Below the pieces are notes generated by a model. The model saw only the letters and a list, made by a program, of their open reading frames with translations, ran no database searches and was not told the DNA's origin. The translations under genes were made by a program, and so were the position numbers. Positions 44,132 through 52,533 of a stretch of 64,000 nucleotides of DNA are shown piece by piece (positions within the stretch are counted from its first letter, which is position 1; each line of letters starts with the position of its first letter). Where the stretch lies: positions 372,001-436,000 of the forward strand of contig NZ_MAYH01000045.1 in the NCBI RefSeq assembly GCF_001684975.1, given 5' to 3'. The DNA comes from Chryseobacterium artocarpi. GTDB taxonomy: Bacteria; Bacteroidota; Bacteroidia; Flavobacteriales; Weeksellaceae.

Positions 44132-46336
44132 ATGAAAAAATATAATCCAATTTTAAAATACATTTTTATCACTGCTGCCACTCTATTGTTAACCGTAGGG
44201 TGTGTACAGGATGATAATTATGATGAGCCGAATCTTGAAGGTTACCAATGTGTACAGGATTTTCAGGCTAATGTTACCTTAAGTGAATTAAAAAAGAAAT
44301 TTGCAGAAAATAACCCGGGAAAAGCAGCATATGTTTTCCCTGAAGACAAAACCCCGAATGACTCAAGTGATGATTTGTATATCCAAGGATATGTGACTTC
44401 TACAGATGAGACGGGTAATATTTATAAAACAATCTATATTCAGGATGCATTAGAAAACCCTACCCATGGTTTTACAATTAGTGTTGATCTTGTAAGCTCC
44501 TATACAAGATTTCCTCAAGGGTCTAAAATTTATGTTAAGCTTAACGGGCTTGCTGTAGGTACTTATGGAAATGTAGTACAGTTAGGTGTAAGAACAGGAA
44601 GTGAGTCTGGCGTTAATGCAGTTTCCAGAATTCCTGAAAAAGCAGTCCCTAATATTATTTTCAGATCTTGTACAACAAGAGGAGAAATTAAACCATTAAT
44701 AAAAACTTTAGCTGAACTTGCAACTAATGAAGACCTTATCGGATGTTTAGTACAGCTACCTGAAGTAGAATTTGATTCAAGATCTTTATGTTCAAACTTC
44801 GCGCCTAACGGTCAGACTGTAGACAGAGGTATTGGTGAGAAATTTAATGCTTCTACAAAGAAATATACCTCAACAGCTGTTATAAGAAACAGTGGATACG
44901 CTTCATTTGCAAACCAGACCCTGCCTGCTGGAAAAGGAAAGATGACAGGTGTTTACAGTAAGTTTAACAGTACTACTCAGCTTTATATTAACAAAGTTGC
45001 CGATTTGGATATGGAAGGAGTAAGTGCGGATGGAATAGATCACCACTTCCCTCGTTTAGACTTACTACCTAATAATCCTTGTAAATTTAGTGATAACGGT
45101 CTTACTGCTAAAACAGTGGTTGATGTGAAGCAATTAGCTGCAGGATTAGCTTCAGGTGGTTTGGTTCAGATTACAGGAGACTTCTATGTAAAAGGACAGG
45201 TTACTGCTAATGATGAATCAGCCAACTTATTTAAATACCTTTATATTGAAGATGCAACAGGAGGTATTAAAGTAAACATTAATAAGGCTGACCTATACCT
45301 TGACAGTAGATTTAAGCTAGGAAAAGATCTTATGATCAAATTGAAAGGACTTTATATTAGAAACGTAAATGGTGAGCTTCAGTTAGGATCTAATGACAGT
45401 TCTTCAACAATAGGATACAGAATTAAAGAAGAAGATATTTATCAATATTTATATGATTCTAACGCACCTGCAAGACCAGTAGTAGCTACAGAAAAAATAA
45501 TTTCTCAGTTGACTATGGCTGATGTTGGAAGATGGATCAAAATTAAAGATGTTGAATTTATTAATGGTGATCTTGGAAGAACATATGCAGAAGGAACAAA
45601 TACTTCAAACAGAACATTAGAAGACTGTTTCGGAAATAAAATTGATTTAAGAACTAGCGGAAAAGCAACATTCGGAATCAAAACTGCCGGAGCAATTGAA
45701 GTTGCTGGAGGAAAAGGAGATATCTATGCTGTTTTAAGTGTTTATAATAATAGTTATCAGTTATGGATTACCCAACTTACAGATGTTCGTTTTAATAATC
45801 CAACAAGATGTGATGGTAGCGTTTATACACCACTTCCTGTTATTTATAGTGATAGTTTTGGTGCGGGAGGTTTTGGTGCAGATTGGACTACAGTAAATAA
45901 AATAGGACCAAACCAATTCTGGCAATCTATTAATCAGGGTGGAAACGGAAGTAATTATTATGCTTATATGAATGGGAATGCAGGGGGTGCTAATAATAAC
46001 TTTGCTAATGAAGATTGGTTAATTTCAAAAGCGGTAAGTTTAGTTGGAAAGTCAAAGGCTTCTGTAACCTTTACTTCTGACGTTAGATATTCAGGAAATG
46101 CAATCCAGATTTTTGCTACTGATAACTATACAGGTGATGTAGATACTACAACATGGACTCCACTACAGGCAACTTTAGATACTAATACAAGCGCTTTTGG
46201 AGACTGGGTATTCTCAGGAAATATAGACTTAAGTGCTTTCATTGGTAAAAATGTAAGAATTGCATTTAAATATACATCTACAACATCCGCTGCTGCAACA
46301 TGGCAGATTGATGAATTCAAAATTAAAGGAGAATAA
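44132..46336 (+). CDS. DUF5689 lipoprotein with choice-of-anchor-J-like C-terminal domain
   Basis: 734 aa. Lipoprotein signal (LLTVGC, Cys at about 25). Two DUF5689 units: about 45-290 (IQGYVTSTDETGNIYKTIYIQD) and about 330-555 (VKGQVTANDESANLFKYLYIED). These segments resemble OB folds, including the one in YhcR-type extracellular nucleases, so ligand or nucleic-acid binding is plausible. Residues about 570-734 (DSFGAGGFGADWTT to WQIDEFKIKGE) resemble the choice-of-anchor J/MAM-like domain. Likely exposed on the surface with the TonB receptor encoded just upstream. Confidence 0.87.
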   Translation: MKKYNPILKYIFITAATLLLTVGCVQDDNYDEPNLEGYQCVQDFQANVTLSELKKKFAENNPGKAAYVFPEDKTPNDSSDDLYIQGYVTSTDETGNIYKTIYIQDALENPTHGFTISVDLVSSYTRFPQGSKIYVKLNGLAVGTYGNVVQLGVRTGSESGVNAVSRIPEKAVPNIIFRSCTTRGEIKPLIKTLAELATNEDLIGCLVQLPEVEFDSRSLCSNFAPNGQTVDRGIGEKFNASTKKYTSTAVIRNSGYASFANQTLPAGKGKMTGVYSKFNSTTQLYINKVADLDMEGVSADGIDHHFPRLDLLPNNPCKFSDNGLTAKTVVDVKQLAAGLASGGLVQITGDFYVKGQVTANDESANLFKYLYIEDATGGIKVNINKADLYLDSRFKLGKDLMIKLKGLYIRNVNGELQLGSNDSSSTIGYRIKEEDIYQYLYDSNAPARPVVATEKIISQLTMADVGRWIKIKDVEFINGDLGRTYAEGTNTSNRTLEDCFGNKIDLRTSGKATFGIKTAGAIEVAGGKGDIYAVLSVYNNSYQLWITQLTDVRFNNPTRCDGSVYTPLPVIYSDSFGAGGFGADWTTVNKIGPNQFWQSINQGGNGSNYYAYMNGNAGGANNNFANEDWLISKAVSLVGKSKASVTFTSDVRYSGNAIQIFATDNYTGDVDTTTWTPLQATLDTNTSAFGDWVFSGNIDLSAFIGKNVRIAFKYTSTTSAAATWQIDEFKIKGE

Positions 46337-46356
46337 TTATTATTCCTATACTATCA

Positions 46357-46384
46357 AAACCGGTTCATTAGAACCGGTTTTTTT
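46357..46384 (+). terminator. Terminator after the DUF5689 gene
   Basis: Perfect 10-bp stem AAACCGGTTC / GAACCGGTTT with an ATTA loop and T run. Confidence 0.92.
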
Positions 46385-46658
46385 ATGGATAGACTTGAAA
46401 CTTTTCATGGTATTACGATCAAAAGTTTTCGTGTTTTTAAAGTTGTATCTTGAATGATTCTCAAATGTAAATAAATTGACAAATGGAATATTTTTGATGT
46501 ATTAAAATCATATCTATATCAACTAAAATATGATTAATGCTAAGTCTACAGGAATCTTTAATCTATTAAGAGCTAAAACAAGGTTAAATAATAACTTAAA
46601 GATCATTCCGATGCGAAAGTATTATGTATGAAGCGGGATTTGGGGATGCTTAGCAAAC

Positions 46659-46687
46659 AAAAAAACCACCGCTAATGCAGTGGTTTT
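46659..46687 (-). terminator. Terminator after the DUF6702-like gene
   Basis: AAAACCAC(C)GC / GC(A)GTGGTTTT stem with one mismatch and a TAAT loop; T run on the minus strand. Confidence 0.85.
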
Positions 46688-46706
46688 ATATTACAAAATT
46701 ATTTGA

Positions 46707-47177
46707 TTAAAAAGAAACTTCATTCACTTCTTTTCCTCTCTGGAAGTTCATCGTTTTCTGGCTGCCTTTGTAGGCGATATTAACCAGGTTGATTTGCTTC
46801 GGAAAAGCGCTTAAAAGGATCGTATTTTTTATCTTTAAGGTATTAATGTCCGAAACCCCTCCGGTCTCAAAATATACCCATACAGTTTCTCCGCTTATCT
46901 GACTGCCGGTGAAGGTAATTGTTTTGGGAGCACCATTCACAAATACATCAAAATTATTATTCACGTATTTTTTCACTTCTGCTTCAAATCCGGCTGTGTT
47001 CGGATTGATCTTAATTGCATCAGAGATATGGCTTGTATTCATTTTTGTGGTAAACTTCAATGTCTTGCTTCCATCAATATAATCCACCTTGGTCATTGAA
47101 GAGAAAAAGTCTACATACATAAAACTCATTAACACAAAAAATGTTAAAATTCCTGATATATATAAAAGTTTTTTCAT
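46707..47177 (-). CDS. DUF6702-like exported protein
   Basis: 156 aa from the ATG at 47177 (MKKLLYISG), chosen because it gives a standard signal anchor; an ATG 24 bases earlier (47201) adds only MIVNLLIK. After the N-terminal segment comes a beta-rich domain with SSMTKVDYIDGSKTLKFTTKM, VWVYFETGG and FPKQINLVNIAYKG, as in DUF6702 proteins of Bacteroidota. Role unknown. It is downstream of the LOG-family gene on the same strand, 34-59 bases away. Confidence 0.75.
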   Translation of the reverse strand: MKKLLYISGILTFFVLMSFMYVDFFSSMTKVDYIDGSKTLKFTTKMNTSHISDAIKINPNTAGFEAEVKKYVNNNFDVFVNGAPKTITFTGSQISGETVWVYFETGGVSDINTLKIKNTILLSAFPKQINLVNIAYKGSQKTMNFQRGKEVNEVSF

Positions 47178-47235
47178 CTTAATTAATAGATTTACAATCA
47201 TACTTGTTAGTTATAGTTCACAAATAATATGCCAA

Positions 47236-47994
47236 TTAAAAATTTACATTCACAGAATATTTATCATAAAAAGCCTTAATGTGCGCTACTGCCTCATCTG
47301 CAGTGTCTACCACTCTGTAAAGATCAAGATCGTCTTCAGCAATCATTCCTTCTTTTAAGAGAGTTGCCTTGAACCAATCTAATAATCCACCCCAAAATTC
47401 ACTTCCTACTAATACAATCGGGAATTTACCGATTTTGTTGGTTTGAATAAGAGTAAGTGCTTCAGTCAGTTCATCCAAAGTACCAAAACCTCCAGGCATT
47501 ACTACGAAACCTTGAGAATATTTCACAAACATTACTTTTCTCACGAAAAAGTAATCAAAGTTCATAGAATAAGACTTATTGATATATGGATTAAAATGTT
47601 GCTCAAACGGAAGATCAATATTAAGCCCGATTGATTTACCCTTAGCATTGAAAGCACCTTTGTTTCCAGCTTCCATGATGCCGGGACCACCTCCGGTAAT
47701 GATTCCAAAACCTAATTTGGTTATTTTTTCAGCAATTTCAACAGCCATTTCGTAGTATCTGTCCTCCGGTTTCAGACGTGCTGAACCAAAAATAGATACA
47801 CAAGGACCAATCTTGGCAAGTTTTTCATACCCATCCACAAATTCAGCCATGATCTTAAAGACCATCCAGCTGTCTTTGGTGATTGTTTCATCCCATGTTT
47901 TTTGTCTGAAGCTGTTGTGTAGCTTTGTTTCGTTAATGTCAAATTCCGGATTCACTAAACTTTCATCCCTAGTTCCATCAATTTCCATTTGCAA
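47236..47994 (-). CDS. LOG-family protein (TIGR00730, cytokinin-riboside-monophosphate phosphoribohydrolase type)
   Basis: 252 aa, Rossmann fold. Motifs GGGPGIMEAGNKGA and PGGFGTLDELTEALT are the nucleotide-binding signature of the LOG group. Known members release a base from a nucleoside 5'-monophosphate; bacterial housekeeping substrates are often unclear. The N-terminal 50 residues are an extension rich in charged residues. It starts 3 bases after the MurU-like gene, and so belongs to the same operon. Confidence 0.9.
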   Translation of the reverse strand: MQMEIDGTRDESLVNPEFDINETKLHNSFRQKTWDETITKDSWMVFKIMAEFVDGYEKLAKIGPCVSIFGSARLKPEDRYYEMAVEIAEKITKLGFGIITGGGPGIMEAGNKGAFNAKGKSIGLNIDLPFEQHFNPYINKSYSMNFDYFFVRKVMFVKYSQGFVVMPGGFGTLDELTEALTLIQTNKIGKFPIVLVGSEFWGGLLDWFKATLLKEGMIAEDDLDLYRVVDTADEAVAHIKAFYDKYSVNVNF

Positions 47995-47997
47995 AAA

Positions 47998-48711
47998 TTA
48001 TTTAAAATGTTTTTCGGCTTCTATTACAGATTCCGGTCTTCCGACATCTATCAGAATACTGTCATGTACAAAACCGTGAATATGCTCGGTCTGCATTAAA
48101 TCCAGATATTCTTCCATAACAGAAAATTTGCCCTTTCTTTTTATTTTTTCAAAGATGACAGGATTGATGCAATGAACACCACTGAAGGCAAGTGCTTTAA
48201 ACCCTTTGTTGAATTCAGCAAGCCTTTGTTCTCCTGATTGTACATTCAGCCAACCTCTTAAAACCATGTCATCATTGAAAAGGAGTTTTCTCGAACTTTC
48301 ACGGTCCGAAACTGCTAAAGTAGCAAAATCTTTTATCTTTTTATGATATTCTACCAATGCATTGATGTTTATATTGGTTAAAATATCAGCATTCATGATT
48401 AAAAAATCTTCTCCATGATCTAGAAATTTTCTAGCAAAAATCAAGCCGCCTCCGGTTTCCAGTAGTTCGTTGGTTTCATCGGAGATTTCAATTTTACAAC
48501 CGAATTGATCATTTTTATTTAAAAAATTAACAATCTGATCTCCAAAGTGATGGATGTTGATCACAAAATCCTTTATACCAAAACTTTTAAGATAATTGAT
48601 ATTTCTTTCCAAAAGAGGAATACCATTTACCTTTGCCAGAGCTTTTGGGTGATGGTCTGTAAAGGGCTTCAGTCTGGTACCTTTTCCTGCTGCGAAAATA
48701 AGAGCCTTCAT
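47998..48711 (-). CDS. MurU-like sugar-1-phosphate nucleotidyltransferase
   Basis: 237 aa. NTP-binding loop at the N-terminus (IFAAGKGTRLKPFTDHHPKALAKVNG), then LERNINYLKSFGIKDFVINIHHFGDQI, and the Asp-bearing FLIMNADILTNI. Short form without C-terminal hexapeptide domain, as in MurU, which makes UDP-MurNAc from MurNAc-1-phosphate. With the AmgK-like kinase two genes upstream it would form the anabolic recycling shunt known from Pseudomonas; glucose or mannose nucleotidylyltransferase activity cannot be excluded. Starts 44 bases after the RapZ-like gene and ends 3 bases before the LOG gene. Confidence 0.85.
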   Translation of the reverse strand: MKALIFAAGKGTRLKPFTDHHPKALAKVNGIPLLERNINYLKSFGIKDFVINIHHFGDQIVNFLNKNDQFGCKIEISDETNELLETGGGLIFARKFLDHGEDFLIMNADILTNININALVEYHKKIKDFATLAVSDRESSRKLLFNDDMVLRGWLNVQSGEQRLAEFNKGFKALAFSGVHCINPVIFEKIKRKGKFSVMEEYLDLMQTEHIHGFVHDSILIDVGRPESVIEAEKHFK

Positions 48712-48755
48712 ATAATATGAGTAATAAATGATAAGTAATGGGTAATGTAAAGATA

Positions 48756-49172
48756 TTACGGATTACTAATGTTCAGTTGTGGTTGTTCGTCGTGGTGAAT
48801 GGTAACTTCTGTTCCGTTCGGATATTTTTCCTTGATGAATTCAGCAATTTTTATCGCCGAATATACAGATCTGTGTTGCCCGCCAGTACATCCGAAGTTG
48901 ATTTGAAGATTTTCAAATCCTCTAGCCAGATAATCTTCAATATTAATGGATACAAGAGATTTTATCAGGTCTAAAAACTTTGGCATTTCAGTTTTTGTTT
49001 CTAGATACTCCTGAACTCCAATGTCATTACCGGTTTGAGTTTTATATTCTTCAATTCTTCCTGGGTTTAAGATTCCTCTGCAATCAAAAGCAAAGCCGCC
49101 TCCGTTTCCTGAATCATCTTTTGGAATTCCTCCTTTCTTGTACGAAAAACTGTGTATGTCGATGTGTAGCAT
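48756..49172 (-). CDS. Free-standing RapZ C-terminal-domain protein
   Basis: 138 aa. DCRGILNPGRIEEYKTQTGNDIGVQEYLE and INFGCTGGQHRSVYSAIKIAEFIKEKY are the conserved parts of the RapZ C-terminal domain, with no N-terminal Walker-type kinase domain. In E. coli that domain binds glucosamine-6-phosphate and the sRNA GlmZ. Here it lies between an AmgK-like kinase and a MurU-like enzyme, so binding of an amino-sugar phosphate is a reasonable inference. Confidence 0.87.
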   Translation of the reverse strand: MLHIDIHSFSYKKGGIPKDDSGNGGGFAFDCRGILNPGRIEEYKTQTGNDIGVQEYLETKTEMPKFLDLIKSLVSINIEDYLARGFENLQINFGCTGGQHRSVYSAIKIAEFIKEKYPNGTEVTIHHDEQPQLNISNP

Positions 49173-49238
49173 TTTCTTCTTTATTTTTTAGATTTAACCA
49201 TTAAGGTATTTTAAGTTAGGTAAAAAATGATTTATGAA

Positions 49239-50255
49239 TCAATTTAATATTCTCTCAATTTTTATTTTAGTTTCTTCTAATGTCAATTGCTGAATTACTT
49301 TTGTGAGCTCCGGATAATTTTTCATCTCATCCCAGGAAGCCACAAATTGTGTAATATTTTGTATCCCCTGTTCAAGACTGGTAATGAAATGCTGTTTCCT
49401 TTGGATCAGTCCTCTGAAGCCATAAGCGCCTAATACCTGAAGAAATCTCATCATTTGAATTGGCTTAACCGAGTCTTTTAGTTGATTTTGGATTTCTTGA
49501 TTTTCAAACAATTGAACGTAGAAATTTAACATTTCATTTTTAAAATCCTCGGGAAAATTTGCTTTTGCCTGAAATAAGAAAGAAATGACATCATACATCA
49601 ATGGTCCTTTCATCGCAGACTGGTAATCAATAAATGAAACTTCGTCTTTTGCGTTTACCATTATATTTCTTGCCTGAAAATCACGAATCATAATTCCTTT
49701 GGGTTCAAGTTTCTCAACCCGTTCAGCTATTCTTTTAAATTCTTTCAGTAGAGTAGATTTGTTATATTCAAGCTCCAGAACATCCGCAACAAAGTTTTTA
49801 AAATAATAAAGATCATGAATAATGGGAAGTTCATCATAACTTTCATATTCAAACGTCTTGGTGAAATCTATTTTTCCTTGAGTTGCAATTTGCAGCTTGA
49901 AAAGTTTTTCCAGTGTTTGTTGTACTAAACTTTTTATTCTAGGCGATAGATTTTCCTTAGTAATAATTTCTGAAAGTGTGTTTTCACCTAAAAACTCCTG
50001 TATATACATTTTCCTGTCCTCAGAAATAATGAAAATAGAAGGTGTATTAAGTTTCAAATCTGAAAAGACCTTAGAATAATACAGAAAGCTTTCGTTTTCC
50101 GGAATATTTTCATTGTAAGTGATGATGTATTTTTCAGAATCTGTTTCGGACAGGAAATTTACTCTCGCCGAACCACTTTGAGCCAGTGTGATAAATTCAG
50201 TGGATTTTTTCCCCAGATGGTTTTCAAAAAATCGTTTTGCGTTTTCGGAAGTCAT
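49239..50255 (-). CDS. AmgK-like aminoglycoside-phosphotransferase-fold kinase
   Basis: 338 aa cytoplasmic protein. APH fold: GSARVNFLSETDSEKYIITYN at the N-lobe, catalytic loop IRDFQARNIMV (Asp catalytic, Asn metal-binding, the usual His replaced by Ile-Arg as in AmgK relatives), and the second metal site in FIDYQSAMKGPLMYDVISFL. AmgK phosphorylates MurNAc and GlcNAc at the anomeric carbon. The tie to the MurU-like gene downstream supports this call over drug resistance. First gene of a four-gene operon (kinase, RapZ-C, MurU-like, LOG). Confidence 0.84.
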   Translation of the reverse strand: MTSENAKRFFENHLGKKSTEFITLAQSGSARVNFLSETDSEKYIITYNENIPENESFLYYSKVFSDLKLNTPSIFIISEDRKMYIQEFLGENTLSEIITKENLSPRIKSLVQQTLEKLFKLQIATQGKIDFTKTFEYESYDELPIIHDLYYFKNFVADVLELEYNKSTLLKEFKRIAERVEKLEPKGIMIRDFQARNIMVNAKDEVSFIDYQSAMKGPLMYDVISFLFQAKANFPEDFKNEMLNFYVQLFENQEIQNQLKDSVKPIQMMRFLQVLGAYGFRGLIQRKQHFITSLEQGIQNITQFVASWDEMKNYPELTKVIQQLTLEETKIKIERILN

Positions 50256-50265
50256 AATATGAAAA

Positions 50266-50273
50266 CAAATATA
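50266..50273 (-). promoter_or_regulatory. -7 box (TATATTTG) of the AmgK/MurU operon
   Basis: TATATTTG on the minus strand, 10 bases before the ATG; predicts a very short leader. No clear -33 element. Confidence 0.55.
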
Positions 50274-50489
50274 CTAATTTAACATGAGTTGGAAATGGAG
50301 AGTTAATTTTGTTTTTAATTAGAATGAAATAGGGGAAAAAGTGGTGTTTGAATGGAGATTTTTATTAATGTTAAGAAGATAATTGTAGTGATTTATCACT
50401 TATTAGTGGCTTTTTATAGGATTAATTCCTTTGATAGAACGGTATTTGAACTTTCTCCATTCGGGTTCAGGATATTACATTCGAATTTT

Positions 50490-50497
50490 TATCTTTG
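50490..50497 (+). promoter_or_regulatory. -7 box (TATCTTTG) of xrtF
   Basis: TATCTTTG ends 4 bases before the ATG at 50502; if used, the transcript would be leaderless. It argues against longer in-frame starts upstream. Confidence 0.55.
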
Positions 50498-50501
50498 TAG
50501 T

Positions 50502-51032
50502 ATGCTAAAGGACTTTAAGCCGGTGTTGGGTATTTTACTTCGTTTCATCATTATTTATTTGGTGTTGCTTTTTGCGTATCAATTTTATCTGAATGGAAGC
50601 AAGGATTTCGGATTGGACCCTTTTTCAAGGATTATTGCGAATCAGGTAAATGCTGTACAGAATGTGTTGAATTATCCATCAGCACTTTATGATGATGTGA
50701 AAAATGAACAGGTTTGGTTTTACGTAAAAGAACAATATGTAACGCGAATGGTGGAAGGTTGCAATGCAATTTCAGTAATGATATTATTTGTCTCTTTTAT
50801 TTTTGCTTTTTATAAAGGATCCAAAACTTTTGTTTTTGTAGGGGCAAGCTTGGTTATACTTTATATCATGAACCTTTTGAGAATTGTAGGTTTAAATGTC
50901 GTGATGGCTGAGCACAAGGAATACGGAAAAATGTTTCATGATTTTGTGTTTCCGGCTGCAATCTATGGAAGTGTTGTCGTACTTTGGTTGATATGGATTA
51001 AATTTTTTGCTTTAAAACATGAAAGTGCTTAA
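50502..51032 (+). CDS. xrtF: Exosortase XrtF
   Basis: 176 aa from the ATG at 50502 (MLKDFKPVLG). The frame is open 150 bases further upstream, but those codons lie before the -7 box and do not look like a membrane-protein start. Multi-pass membrane protein with the exosortase triad: Cys in VEGCNAISVM, Arg in MNLLRIVGL and His in MFHDFVFPAAIYG. XrtF is the short flavobacterial exosortase that is thought to process and transfer proteins at the envelope, though its targets are poorly known. Overlaps the partner gene by 14 bases. Confidence 0.9.
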   Translation: MLKDFKPVLGILLRFIIIYLVLLFAYQFYLNGSKDFGLDPFSRIIANQVNAVQNVLNYPSALYDDVKNEQVWFYVKEQYVTRMVEGCNAISVMILFVSFIFAFYKGSKTFVFVGASLVILYIMNLLRIVGLNVVMAEHKEYGKMFHDFVFPAAIYGSVVVLWLIWIKFFALKHESA

Positions 51033-51462
51033 CTGGATTTTAATTATTTCAGGAATCTGTGGTCTGATAGGAGTAAGAGGACTGGAAGAGAGTCTTTTTT
51101 ATGATCCTTTTCTGGGATATTTTCATGAAGCGAATAAGAATATAGAAATTCCATCTTTTGAATGGGGAAAACTAATCTTAGGGCATCTTTTCAGATTTGC
51201 TCTGAATCTGTTTTTTTCCTGTCTGATTATTCAAGGGATTTTTAAGAATAAGCAATGGACGATGCAGGGAGCTGTGATGATGATGATCGTTTTTGCTATT
51301 GCGTTGCCTATTTATTTTTACTGTATCTATGATCAATTCGGAATAGGGTATCTTTTTTCCTTTTATATGAGAAGGTTTGTGATTCAGCCTTTGATTATTT
51401 TACTGATCATTCCCATGTTCTATTATAGGAAGCAGATGTTGGTTAAGAATAAAAAAAGCTAG
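51019..51462 (+). CDS. Exosortase F system-associated membrane protein
   Basis: 147 aa with about four hydrophobic segments (5-20, 55-75, 85-105, 120-140). The RGLEESLFYDPFLGYFHEAN segment after the first helix and RFALNLFFSCLIIQGIF match the small protein always encoded after xrtF (TIGR04127 type). It starts 14 bases inside xrtF, so expression is coupled. Role in the exosortase process is unknown. Confidence 0.88.
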   Translation: MKVLNWILIISGICGLIGVRGLEESLFYDPFLGYFHEANKNIEIPSFEWGKLILGHLFRFALNLFFSCLIIQGIFKNKQWTMQGAVMMMIVFAIALPIYFYCIYDQFGIGYLFSFYMRRFVIQPLIILLIIPMFYYRKQMLVKNKKS

Positions 51463-51477
51463 GATTATTTTTTTCAG

Positions 51478-52476
51478 TTATTCTGTGGTATGTTTATCTA
51501 CGCTTGTCACATTTTCAGGAGTCCATTCCACTCTTTTTACGAACTCTTTTTCACGAACAGGGCAGTCTTTGATTTGACAGATGGTGCATGAAATAGGTTT
51601 GCAGTCATCCATGTGGAAATTGAATTCAATGCTGCGTTTGATGTTTTTTGCAAGAAGAATAATGACTTTTTCCATTTCACTGTGAGCGTCTCGAAGGTCA
51701 TAATACCAAGGAAGGGTAATGTGAGCATCTATATGAAGTGAAGCCCCGAATTGCTGAATTTTCATATTGTGTACATCAATCCATTCTATTTGTCTGTTTT
51801 CTTCAAGGATTCTGATGACCTGGTTTAAAATTTCCGGGTCTTGCTCATCCATAATTCCGCTTAGCGATTTACGAACGATCTTATAGCCTACAAAGATGAT
51901 ATAAAGCCCAAAAATTAATGCAACAACAGAGTCCAGCCAATAGATCTTTGTAAAATATACGACCACTAAACTCGCCACCACACCCAGTGTTGTAATGGTA
52001 TCAGATTGAAGATGTTTTCCAGAGGATATAAGCACCAGAGAGTTTTCCTTTTCTCCTTTTTTGATGGAAATATATCCTAAAAGGTAATTGATAACAGCTG
52101 TGGCTGCAATGATCCAGATTCCCAGATCAATTTTGCTCAGGGTTTTCCCTACGATAAGACTGTGTACGCCTTCATAGATGATCATAAGCCCTGCAATGGC
52201 AATCAAAGCCCCTTCAATACCCGAAGTGACGAATTCTACTTTCCCATGACCATACGGATGGTCTTCATCTTTAGGTTTGGCTGCAAGATGGAGTGAATAA
52301 AGCCCCATAAATGCGCTGATAACATTGACAATACTTTCCATTGCATCAGAAAATACAGCATCAGAATTGGTAAGTTTCCAGGCGATGATTTTGCCAACGA
52401 AAAGAATGACTCCGAAAGTAGCAATGATCTTCTGGAATCCTATTTTGTCTTTGTGGGTATTCTTCTGGGTTTTCAT
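51478..52476 (-). CDS. Cation diffusion facilitator transporter with C-terminal Cys cluster
   Basis: 332 aa. Six membrane segments in the first 210 residues. Transport-site parts are VFSDAMESIVNV (second helix), HPYGHGKVEF (loop) and HLQSDTITTLGV (fifth helix, His and Asp). The cytoplasmic C-terminal domain has a CX4CX2CX4C cluster (in FHMDDCKPISC and TICQIKDC), which many relatives lack and which may bind metal. Probably exports Zn, Fe, Co or Mn. Convergent with the xrtF pair. Confidence 0.9.
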   Translation of the reverse strand: MKTQKNTHKDKIGFQKIIATFGVILFVGKIIAWKLTNSDAVFSDAMESIVNVISAFMGLYSLHLAAKPKDEDHPYGHGKVEFVTSGIEGALIAIAGLMIIYEGVHSLIVGKTLSKIDLGIWIIAATAVINYLLGYISIKKGEKENSLVLISSGKHLQSDTITTLGVVASLVVVYFTKIYWLDSVVALIFGLYIIFVGYKIVRKSLSGIMDEQDPEILNQVIRILEENRQIEWIDVHNMKIQQFGASLHIDAHITLPWYYDLRDAHSEMEKVIILLAKNIKRSIEFNFHMDDCKPISCTICQIKDCPVREKEFVKRVEWTPENVTSVDKHTTE

Positions 52477-52487
52477 ACTATGTTTGA

Positions 52488-52518
52488 TAAAAAAAAGAAT
52501 CTCAATTCTGAGACTCTT
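52488..52518 (-). terminator. Terminator after asd
   Basis: AAGAATCTCA (52495-52504) and TGAGACTCTT (52509-52518) with one mismatch; T run on the minus strand. Confidence 0.75.
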
Positions 52519-52533
52519 TTTTATTTTGTTAGT

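Larger units (their letters stand above)
46337..46706. other. 370-base intergenic region between convergent genes
   Basis: Has terminators at both ends (46357-46384 plus, 46659-46687 minus). The 270 bases between show no reading frame, repeat or RNA gene that I can support. Confidence 0.7.

Noticed and set aside
49239..50255. Aminoglycoside resistance kinase
   Set aside because: The fold is shared, but the neighbours (RapZ-type domain, MurU-like enzyme) and the IRDFQARN loop fit the AmgK group better.
50352..50501. N-terminal extension of XrtF
   Set aside because: The -7 box at 50490-50497 and the normal exosortase start at MLKDFKP argue against these 50 codons being translated.
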